A DNA stretch of 64,000 bases from Aquabacterium sp. CECT 9606 (GTDB lineage: Bacteria; Pseudomonadota; Gammaproteobacteria; Burkholderiales; Burkholderiaceae_C): contig NZ_CAKKNB010000002.1 of assembly GCF_918741295.1 (NCBI RefSeq), positions 310,001 to 374,000 on the forward strand. Reading direction: 5' to 3'. Positions 41,635 through 52,300 of this stretch are shown here, one piece after another. Each line of letters opens with the position of its first letter. Positions within the stretch are counted from its first letter, which is position 1. The notes under the pieces were generated by a model. That model made no database searches and was not told the origin of the DNA. It saw nothing but the letters and a program-made list of their open reading frames with translations. The position numbers and the translations under genes are program-made.

Positions 41635-43368
41635 GTGCGTTTGCCGAGCGTTTTCTTGCGGGGCTTGGCCCTGGTGCTGTCCGTGTCGCCCTTGGCCGCC
41701 TGGTCGCAGGCCGTGCCCGTGGAGCCCGCACCCGGGGTGATCCCTTCGGCGCAGACGCTTCAGCAAGGCCGTGAGGCCACCGTGTCGCCCCTTGAGAGCG
41801 CGGCCGAGGTGCCCACGCCTGCGCCCGTGCCCAAAGAGCTGGGCAAGCCCGCGGATGACATCACCCTGGACGTGGCGGCCTACGAGGTCGATGGCCTGAA
41901 CGACGTGCCGCGCGATGTGCTGGCCAAGCTGACCGCGCCCTACGCGGGCAAGGCTCGCAGTTACGAAGACATGGTGGATGCCGCCGCCGCGGTGTCGCGC
42001 TACATGCAGCGCGAGCTGGGCTATTACCTGGGCCACGCCTACCTGCCCGAGCAAGCGCCCAAGGACGGCGTGGTTCACATCGCGGTCATGGAGGGCCGGC
42101 TTGACCAGGTCTTGCTGCAGTGGCCCGACAAGATGATCGTGCAGCGCGAGGTAGTCGAGCGTTACCTGGCCCGACTGCGCCCCGGTGAGATCCTGCGCGT
42201 GCGCGATGTCGAGCGCGTGGTGTTCATGGTCAATGACCTGCAGGGCATCCGCGCCCGCTTCGAGGTCAAGGCGGGGCGTTACCCGGGCACGGCCTCGCTG
42301 GTGGTGTCGCCGCAAAGCGAGGCGCGCTTTTCGGGCAAGGGCGAGTTTGACAGCCATGGTTCGCGCTACTCGGGCACGGGCCGGCTCAACGTGGTGGGCA
42401 CTTTCGCCAGCCCGCTGGGGCGTGGCGATGGCCTCGTGCTCAATGCCATGAGCACAGTCACGGGTGGCATGGCCTTTGGCTTGGTCAGCTATGTGCTGCC
42501 CTTGGGGTCTGATGGCTTCAAGCTGGGCGCCTCGGCCTCCAAGGTGCGCTACGAGCTGGACAAGGAAGATTTCCCCGTGGGCTTGAATGGCGATGCCACC
42601 GCGGCCAATGTGTTCGGCCTGTACCCGCTGGTGCGCTCCCGCAACCTGAATGTGTTCGCGCTGGCCAGCTTCGAGCACAAGCAGTTCGAGGACCGCCGCG
42701 AGATCGGGCTGCCCACGCGCAAGCGCAGTGACGACTTCCAGGTCGGGCTGGTGGGCGACTTCCGCGACAACATGCTGACGGGCGGCGTCAACACCTACGA
42801 GCTGAGCGTGCTGCAGGGCGATCTGACCTACCAGGAAGGCTTCACCCCCAGCGACACGCCCAAGCGCTACCAGAAAGTGACGGCCGGTTATTCGCGCCTG
42901 CAAAACCTGGTGAGCAACCGCCTGTTGCTGTACGTGCGCTACAAGGGCCAACGGTCGTTCCAGAACCTGGACACCACCGAGCGTTTCAGTCTGGGTGGCC
43001 CCACGGGCGTGCGGGCATTTGCCCCAGGCGAGGCCACGGGCGACGAGGGCGATCTGCTCACCGCCGAATTGCGCTTCCTGCCTTTTGAGTCGTGGTTTGG
43101 CCGGGCCTCGCGCGAGATGGTGTTCAGCGCCTTTTACGACGCGGGCCGGGCCACCTTCCGCCACGACCCCAGCCTGCCTTCGCTCAACGCCTTGCCCGGG
43201 GCGGCCAACACCGCCACGCTCACGGGCGCCGGGGTGGGCGCGATCTGGGACCGGTCGCAATCGTTCGGGCTGCGCCTGAACCTGGCCTGGCCGCTCACCG
43301 GCGTGGGCACCAGCGATCCGTCCAAGAAGATGCCCCGCGCCTATGCCGTGATGACCAAGTATTTTTGA
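41635..43368 (+). CDS. TpsB outer-membrane transporter (ShlB/FhaC/HecB family)
   Basis: 577 residues, starting at a GTG with AAGGA upstream. A signal peptide (residues 1-23, ending AAWSQA) is followed by a Pro-rich linker. Next come POTRA domains (AAYEVDGLNDVPRDVLAKL; ELGYYLGHAYLPEQAPKDG; VHIAVMEGRLDQVLLQ) and a C-terminal 16-strand barrel. The conserved barrel loop is GGPTGVRAFAPGEATGDEG. The last residue is Phe, as expected for Omp85-superfamily recognition by BAM. It secretes the large TpsA protein encoded 13 bp downstream; together they form a two-partner secretion system. Confidence 0.93.
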   Translation: MRLPSVFLRGLALVLSVSPLAAWSQAVPVEPAPGVIPSAQTLQQGREATVSPLESAAEVPTPAPVPKELGKPADDITLDVAAYEVDGLNDVPRDVLAKLTAPYAGKARSYEDMVDAAAAVSRYMQRELGYYLGHAYLPEQAPKDGVVHIAVMEGRLDQVLLQWPDKMIVQREVVERYLARLRPGEILRVRDVERVVFMVNDLQGIRARFEVKAGRYPGTASLVVSPQSEARFSGKGEFDSHGSRYSGTGRLNVVGTFASPLGRGDGLVLNAMSTVTGGMAFGLVSYVLPLGSDGFKLGASASKVRYELDKEDFPVGLNGDATAANVFGLYPLVRSRNLNVFALASFEHKQFEDRREIGLPTRKRSDDFQVGLVGDFRDNMLTGGVNTYELSVLQGDLTYQEGFTPSDTPKRYQKVTAGYSRLQNLVSNRLLLYVRYKGQRSFQNLDTTERFSLGGPTGVRAFAPGEATGDEGDLLTAELRFLPFESWFGRASREMVFSAFYDAGRATFRHDPSLPSLNALPGAANTATLTGAGVGAIWDRSQSFGLRLNLAWPLTGVGTSDPSKKMPRAYAVMTKYF

Positions 43369-43381
43369 GCGAGAGACGACC

Positions 43382-46300
43382 ATGAAACGCAGCACCTTGA
43401 TCCGCACCCGTCGCCTCGCTCAACGGGGGTGTTTTGTCCTGCGGCCTTTGCCGCTGGCGGCCGCCTTGCTCATCCTGGCGGAAGGCGCCACGGCCCAGAC
43501 GGCGGCTTTGCCGTCAACCGGCACGGTGGTCTACGGCAATGTGACCACCACGCAACCCAACGCCAACACGCTCAACATCCACCAGACCAGCGACAAGGCC
43601 TACGTCCAGTACGACAGCTTCTCGATCGGCTTGGGCAACAAGGTGGTCATCCAGCAACCGACCAGCACTTCGGCGTTCCTGGGGCAGGTCACTGGTTACG
43701 ACCCCAGTTTCATCCTCGGCCAGTTGCAGGCCAACGGCCGGGTGTTCCTGATCAACCCCAACGGCATCGTGTTCGGCGAGCATGCGCGTGTGGACGTGGG
43801 CAGCATCGTGGCGACCACGATGAGCTTGTCGCTGGGCGACTTTTTGAACAACCGCATCCTGCTGACGTCCAACCCCACCGATGGGCGCGGGGAGCTGGCG
43901 GGCGTGGTGCGCAACGACGGCACCATCACCGCCAAGGATGGCTTCGTGGTGCTGGCCGGCCGCCAGGTCATCAACACCGGGCAGATCCTGGCTGAGAACG
44001 GCCGCGTGGGCCTGGCCGCGGCCAGCAAGCTGCTGGTCGATGTGGAAGGCGATGGCCTTTTGTTCTTCGAAGTCGAGGGCAAGGATGCCAATGCGCGCCT
44101 GGCCCAATTGGGCCGCATTGAAGCCAACGGCGGCTCAGTGGAAATGATGGCCGACGCGCGTGGCCAGTTTGCCGACACGGTGCTCAACATGAGCGGTGTG
44201 GTTCAAGCCCGCAGCTTGGGCACCCGGCAAGGCCGCGTGGTCATCGATGGCGGTGGCAGTGGCGTGACGTCTGTCACCGGCCAGGTGGACGTGTCGGGCC
44301 TGCAAGCCGGCGAGCGGGGTGGTTCGGTCAGCATCCTGGGCGACCGGGTGGGCCTGTTCGAGCAGGCGAGCATCGATGCTTCGGGGGCGGCCGGTGGCGG
44401 CAGTGTCAAGGTGGGTGGCGACTTTCAAGGGCAGGGCAGCACCCGCCGCGCCAGCCAGACCCTGGTGGGCCGCGACGTGAGCATCAAAGCCGATGCCACG
44501 GTGCAGGGCGATGGCGGCCAGGTGGTCGCTTGGGCCGATGGCGACACGCGCTTCCTGGGCCGCATTTCCGCACGCGGTGGTGCGCTGGGCGGCAATGGCG
44601 GTCAGGCCGAGGTCTCGGGCCGCGAGACCCTGGACTACCGTGGCCAGACCGACCTGCGCGGTGGCGCTGGCGGCGCCAAAGGCACCTTGCTGCTGGACCC
44701 GAGGAACATCGAGATCGTGGCCGCGGGCCCCGACATCAATGGTGACGCTGGTGGCCTGGACCTGACGACGGCTTCCTTCAGCGCCAACGCGGGCGGCGCC
44801 GGCAGCGTCAGCAAGATCACCGCCGGGGCCGTGGTCGCGCAGCTCGACCTGGCCAATGTGCATCTGAGCGCGGACAAGGCCATCACCGTGTCTTCGGCCG
44901 TCGATGCCTCGGCCAACACGGGCGACTTCGGCCTGCAGCTGACGGCGGGCGATCAGATCATCCTGAAGGCAGACGTGATCACCCGCAATGGCTTGACCCT
45001 GGATGGCACGCTGTCCAGTGGCGGCATCAACCTGACGGGCGCGCTCACGCCCGTCACACTGAACGCGGGCGCGGGCAAGTTGTCGCTGGGGGCGGCGGTG
45101 AACGGCGTGGCGCAGGGCCTGACCCTGGCCAGCACCAACACGGCGGCCGATGCCATCAAGACCACCAGCACGGTCACCAACGTGGCGGCCTTGAGCGTGC
45201 AAGGCAAGTCGACGCTGGGCGGCAACGTCACCACGATCGGCGACCAGACCTACACCGGCACCACCACGCTGGCCGGCAACACGCAGCTGGACGCGGCGGC
45301 CTCCAAGGTGTCGCTGGCTTCGGTCGATGGCGGTGGACACAACCTCACGGTGCTGACCACCAGCGCGGCGGCCAACGCCATCTCGACCAGCGGCACGGTC
45401 AGCAACACAGTCGTGCTGAGCGTGCAGGGCAAGGCTACATTGGGCGGCAACGTCACCACCACGGGCAACCAGACCTACACCGGCCCGGTGACTCTGGCGG
45501 CGGCCGTGCAACTGGATGCAGGCGCCGCAAAGGTGTCTCTGACTTCGGTGGACGGTGGCACGAACAACCTCACGGTGGTCAGCACCAACACGGCGGCCGA
45601 TGCGGTCAAGACGACGGGAGCCATCACCAACACGGCGGCACTGAGCGTGCAGGGCAAGGTCACCCTGGGCGCAGACGTCACCACCACCGGCAACCAGACT
45701 TACTCCGGCACCACCACGCTTGGCGCCAACGCACAGCTGAACGCGGGCGCCGCCAAGGTCACCTTGGCGGCGGTCGATGGCGGCACGCACAACCTGACGA
45801 TCACCAGCAGCAACGTGGCGGCCGATGCCATCAAGACCACGGGCGCCATCACCAACACGGCGGTGCTGAGCGTGCAGGGCCAGTCCACCTTGGGCGCAGA
45901 CGTCACCACCACCGGCAACCAGACTTACTCCGGCACCACCACGCTCGGCGCCAACGTGCAACTGAACGCGGGCGCGGGCAAGGTCACCTTGGCGGCGGTC
46001 GACGGCGGCACGCACAACCTGACGGTCGTCAGCAGCAACGTGGCAGCCGATGCGGTCAAGACCACCGGCGCCATCACCAACATGGCGGCGCTGAATGTGC
46101 AGGGCAAGGTCACCCTGGGTGGGGACGTCACCACCGCCGGCAGCCAGACTTACGACAGCGCCATGACCTTGGCCGCCCCCGTCAACCTCAAAGGCAGCAG
46201 CCTGAGCCTGACCAGCCTGGCCTCCGGCACCCACAACGTCGGCTTGCGGGCGGACACCATCACCTTGAGCGGCGCTGCCACGGGCACGGCCAATGCCACC

Positions 46301-49300
46301 TTCGAGCCTCTGTCCGACACCGGCAGCATCAGCGTGGCTGGCGGCCTGTCCGCGGCCCCCGGCACTTTGCAGCTGAGCCAGGCGCTGCTCGACAAGTTCA
46401 GCACCTACCAGAGCATTGCGGTGGGCAGCGCGGCCAACGCCTACACGATCGGCTTTGGCAACTTCGTGTTGCCGACCAAAACCTTGGTTCGCAGTGCCAG
46501 TGGCGCGGTCAGTTTCGCCAAGCTGGACGGCGCTTTTGCGCTGGAGGCGCAGACCACCGGCACCATCAGCCTGAACGACCTGATCGGCGGGACCAACGCC
46601 TTGAACAGTGTTGATCTGAACGGCCCGGTCACGGTCAACACCAGCCTGGTCAAGACCGCCGGCAACCAGACCTACGGCGGTGCGGTGACGCTGGCCGCCA
46701 CCACCTCGCTGGAAGCCGGCCCCGGCAAGATCTCGCTGGCCAGCGTGGATGGCGGTGGGGCGCATGACCTCACGCTCAAGAGCGCCAACGTGTCGGCCGA
46801 TGCCATCAAGACCACCGGCACCATCGGCAACCTGCGCGCCCTCAGCGTGCAGGGCGCGGCCACCTTGGGTGGCAACGTCACCACCACGGGCGACCAGAGC
46901 TACACCGGCATGACCACGCTGGCGAGCAATGTCACCCTGGATGCCACGGCGGCCAAGGTGAGCCTGGCGGGCGTCACCGGTGCCACGCACGACCTCACGG
47001 TCAAGAGCAGCAATGCGGCGGCCGATGCGATCAAGACCACGGCCGCGGTCAGCGGCGTGGCCGCCTTGAACCTGCAAGGCAAGACCACGCTGGGCGCCAA
47101 CGTGGGCACCACCGGCGCGCAGGACTACGCTGGCGCGGTGACCCTGGCCAGCGCCGTGGGCGTGAGCAGCTCGGCGGGCAATGTGCGCTTTCAAGGCACG
47201 GTGGATGGCGCGCAGGCGCTGACCGTGAACGCCGCAGCGGGCAATGTGCGCTTCGATGGCGCCGTGGGCAGCGGCACGGCCTTGAGCAGCCTGGGCGTGA
47301 CGGCCAGCTCGGTCAACCTCAACGCGGGCGCCATCACCACCGCGGGTGGGCAGACCTACACCACTCCCACCGTGACCTTGGAAAGCGACACCACGTTCAC
47401 GGCCAGCAGCTTGAGCGCCACGGGCAATGTGAACGCGGGCATCCATGACATGTCGGTGTTCGCGGATGCCATGAACGTCGCGGGCACCATCGCCAGCACG
47501 GGGGCGGGCAATGCCAGCATCGCCGGCCGCCTGGCCAGTACCACGATCGGTGTGGCGGGTGGCGCTGGCACCTTCCAGGTCACCAGCGCCCTGCTCAACA
47601 AGTTCTCCAACTTTGGCTCGGTCACTGTGGGACGTGATGCCGGCACCGGCAACATCACTTTCGGCAACATGACCGGCAGCACCGCATTGAGCCGCAGCCT
47701 GCGCGTGCGCAATGGCTCGGGCGACATCGTGTTCGGCCAGATCGACACCACCGTTGACGGCTTCTTCAACCTCGACGCGGCCACGGCCACCGGCACCGTT
47801 CGCCTGAACGGCGACGTGGGTGGCATCAGCCGATTGAACAGCCTGACGCTGGGTGGCCCCACTCGCATCGCTGCGTCCAACATCTTCACCGGCGGCTTCC
47901 AGCGCTACAACGGTGCGGTCACCTTGGCGTCCGATGTGAGCATGAACGCCACCACCGCCACCTTTGGCAGCACGGTGAACGGGTCGCACCACCTCACGGT
48001 CAACCTGCCCAGCAGCAGCTTCTCTTACTACGCCTACTTCATGGGCGCGGTGGGCGGCACCACGCCCCTGGCCAGCCTGACGGTCAATGGCAACACCTAC
48101 GTTGAAAACAACGTGACCACCTCGGGGACGCAGTACTACGGTGCCTCCACCATTTTGTTGAACGACGCGACCTTCACGGGCACCGCGCTGACCTTCAACG
48201 GTAACCTGGCGGCGGGCACGCATGACCTGGGTTTGCTGGCCGATTCTTTCGTGGTCAATGGCACTGTGTCGGGCACGGGCGCAGCCCAGATCGCCGCGTA
48301 CACAGCCGGGCGCAACACCGTGGTGAAGGCCACTGGCGGCATCGGCGAACTCGTGGTGGGAGACGCCACCTTCACCCAGTTCTCGACCTTTTCCAGCGTG
48401 ACTGTCGGTCGTGCCGATGGCACGGGCTCGGTCACGCTGGGCACCAATGGCGACAGCTTTGCCTTGCCGGCCAACCTGACCCTGCTCAGCGGCACCGGGG
48501 ACATCAGTGTGCTGTCAGCCATCAGTGGCGCACACAGTCTGACCCTCAACACCAGCGGCGTGACCCGTATCAACGCATCGGCGTCAGGCTTGACGTCGCT
48601 GTCCACCGACGCTGGTGGTACAACGCGTCTGGGTGCATCGGTCACGACCACTGGCACGCAAACGTATGGTGATGCGGTGATTCTGGACAACAGCGTCAAC
48701 CTGGCAGGGACGACCGTGGTTTTCGATGGCACTGTCAATGGCGCCTCGGCGGGAAGCCTGTCCCTTTCTGTCAGCGGCAATGCCCGCTTTGGCCAGGCCG
48801 TGGGCGGCAGCCAGACGCTGGATGTGGTTTCCGTGAGCGGGACCACGCAGTTTGACCAGGGCAGCGTCAGCAGCGCTGGCTATCAGGACTACTTCGGCAC
48901 GGTGACCTTGGGCGCCGCAGGCAACTTCACATCCAGCGGCGCCTTTGTTCGCTTCCGTGGCGCGCTCACAGGGCCATTTGCCCTGGATACCAACTCCAGC
49001 ATCGGCACCGTCTTCCTCGGCGCGGTGAACGTGGCGTCGGTCAATGTCGGCTCGGGGCTGACCTATCTTTATGGCGACAGCGTGACGACGACAGGGGCCC
49101 AAAGCTACGGTGGCAACACGCGGCTGGGCACCAACAACACGCTCGCTGGTACCAACATAGGTTTCGCGGGCACGGTCAACGATGATGCGCCCGGCACCCA
49201 TTCGCTGACCATCAACGCCTCGGGCACGACCACGCTGGGCGGCGCTGTTGGGGGCACCGGTGCTTTGGCCAGCCTGAGCACATCGGGCGCCACCAACCTC

Positions 49301-52300
49301 AATGGCGGCAGCGTCCGCACCACCGGCGCGCAGTCCTACGGCGGCGCGGTCACCCTGGGGGCCAACACCACCGTCACCGCGAACACGGTCGATTTCAACG
49401 GCACCGTGAACGGCACGCACGCCCTGGTGATCAACGACAACGGCACCACCACCTTCCACGGCAACGTGGGCAACACGGCGGCCCTGAGCAACCTGACCAC
49501 CACCGCAGGTGGCGCCACTGTTCTGCCCGCGCAGGTGACCACCACCGGCGCGCAGGTGTATGGCGATCCGGTCACCCTGTCGGCCAACACCACTTTGAGC
49601 GCCAACAGCGTGAGCCTGGCCAACCTGATCGGCGCCAGCCATGCGCTCGCCATCGCCACGCCGGGCCTGGTCGATTTCAACGGCACGATCTCGGGCCTCA
49701 CCGGCTTGGACAAGACGGGCACCGGCACTGTGCGTTTCATCGGGGCCCAAGGCCTGACCACCAGCGGCGCGCAAAGCTATGGCGGCAATGTGCAGGTGCT
49801 CAGCGGCAATGCGGTCTTCGATGGTTCGTCCCTGAACTTCGCGGGCGACATCACCGGCGCCAACAACCTGAGCCTCAGCTCCGACGTCATCAGCGTGGTG
49901 GGGGCCGTGACGGGCTCGGGCGCCGGCACCTTCGCCATCGCCCCCAAGAGCGTGGGCACCACGATCGGCTTGAGCGGCGGCACAGGCGCCCTGCAGGTGA
50001 ACCTGAACACCGTCTCGGGCTTCACGCAGCGCGTGATCGGCCGCACCGATGGCACGGGCACGGTCAACGTGGGCGCCTCCACCTTGAGCGCCAACACCAC
50101 GGTGCAAAGCGGCACCGGGGCCATCAACTTTGGCGCGCTCGATGGCGCCCAGGCCTTGACGGTCAACACCGCAGGCGTCACCAGCTTCAATGGCAACGTC
50201 ACCGGCCTGACCACCTTGAGCACCGACGCGGCGGGCAGCACCCACTTCAATGGCAGCTCGGCCAGTGCGACCACGGCCTTGAGCTTTGGCGATGCCGTGG
50301 TCTATGGCGGCAACGTCAGCTTCACCGCCCCGTCGATCACGTTGGGGGGCGGCGCCAGCGGTGGCGCCAACCTTACCCTGGCCACCAACACCCTGAGCCT
50401 GGGCGGCGACCTGTCGGGCAGCGGCGAGCTGACCCTGCAACCCACGGCGGCCGGCACCACCATTGGCCTGGCCGGTGGCGTGGGCGCCTTGCAGATCACG
50501 CAAGCCACCTTGAACCGGGTCACCGGCTTCACCTCGCAGACCATTGGCCGCACCGATGGCACGGGCGCCATCGATGCCAACGCGATGACCCTGGTGCGCG
50601 ACACCAAAGTGCAAAGCGCCTCGGGCAACGTGACGTTCAACGCCACCGTGGATGGCGCGCGGGCCCTGACGGTCGACACCACCGGCACCACCGCCTTCAA
50701 TGGCGACGTGGGCGGCACCACCGCCCTGGCCAGCCTGAGCACCAACGCGGGCGGTACCACTGCCATCAACGCCAGCCAGGTGCGCGCCACCGGTGCGCTG
50801 CACTTCGGCGACGCCGTCACCACCACCGGCGACACCACCTTCAGCAGCAACACGCAGCAGTTCGATGGGGGCGTCACCGGTGGTGCCAACCTGACCTTGG
50901 TGGCCAACACGCTGACCTCGGGCGGACCGATCTCTGGTTCAGGCATCCTGAACATCCTGCCCTTGAGCGCCGGCACCATCGGCCTGGCCGGTGCGGGTGG
51001 CGGGGGCGACCTGCTGATCAGCCAGGCCCTGCTGGACCAGACCAGTGGCTTCACCCAGCTCGTGATCGGCGCCAGCACCGGCGCCGTGAACATCGATTCG
51101 GGCGCCTTGACCTTGGGTGTGGACACCACCCTGCAAAGCGGCACGGGCCAGATCCACTTTCAATCCACGGTGGATGGCGCCCACGCCTTGACGGTGAACA
51201 CCGCCGGCCTGACGCGCTTCCAGGGCAATGTGGGTTCGACCATGGCTTTGGCCAGCGTGACCACCGATGCGCCTGGCAGCACGCAGATCGACGCCAGCGC
51301 CATGCGCACCACCGGTGCGCAGACCTACAACGACCCGGTGGCAACCACCGGCGTGTTGTCCCTGGCGGCGTCCACCGTCACGCTGCACACCGCGGGCAAC
51401 CTGCGGCTGGGCCTGGTCAACCTGGGCCTGGGGGGCGACATCAGCACCGACGGCGTGCTGACCCTGGAAGACTCGCTCAACCTGGGCGGCGGCACGCTGA
51501 CCTTGCAGGCGGGCGGAGGGCCCGGCGCTGGCATCGCCTTCAACGACAGCGAGTTGAGCGGCCGACCCGGCCTGATCACCGGCAGCCTGGTGGTCAAGGA
51601 AGCGGCCGCCGCCATCCTGCAGACCAACGGCACGATCACCACGGCGGCCAGCTCCACGTTGGACCTGCAAGCGGTGAACCGCGGCTCCATCCGCATCGAC
51701 CACACCACCAACGAGATCGCGGGCAACCTGAAGGCCGTCAGCGGACCCGAGGGCGACACGAACACCGCGCGCTTCAGCGGTTCGGGCACCTTGCCGCTGA
51801 GCTTCGTGCGGGTGGACTCGAACCAGATCCGCTCGGCGGGCATCGAGGCCGATGCGGTCAAGCTCACGGCCAACAGCCTGACCACCAACGCCGGCACCAA
51901 GATCCGCGCGCGCTTGCCCTACATCAACGCGCAGGGCATCGAAAGCTCGGTGGCGGCGCTCACCCTGGTCCTCAAGCAACCCAGTGTGATCAACCAGTTC
52001 GGCACCCCGGCCACCAGCAGCTGGATCCAGGTGGACGTGGGCGACAGCCTGGGCGGCTACCTGACCGTGCGGCCCAAGGGCGCGGGCGCGGGTTCGTCGG
52101 CCGTGTACCTGGGGGGCTCGGAGGGCAATGTGCCGTTCTACGACGGCACCAGCAAGGCCAGTGAGATCCAGGTGTATTACAACGGTCGAGTACCCTCCAC
52201 GCCGCAAGAAGTGGGCGCTTTGAGCGCGGTGACCGCCGTGATCGAAGAGTCGCGCCGGGCGCGCTTCGATGAAGCGGTGCGCACCGAGAACGTGTCGTCC

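Noticed and set aside
45014..46138. Regularly spaced repeats considered as a CRISPR-like or other non-coding array
   Set aside because: The period is 225 bp, a multiple of three, with the TpsA reading frame open through all units and no unique spacers; these are protein repeats.
44135..48223. A 1362-codon open frame on the minus strand, and others at 48584-50803 and 50939-52516
   Set aside because: They are antisense to the tpsA repeats, have low-complexity His/Gly/Ala/Arg composition, no family motif and no ribosome binding site; high GC and the repeat structure keep the frames open.
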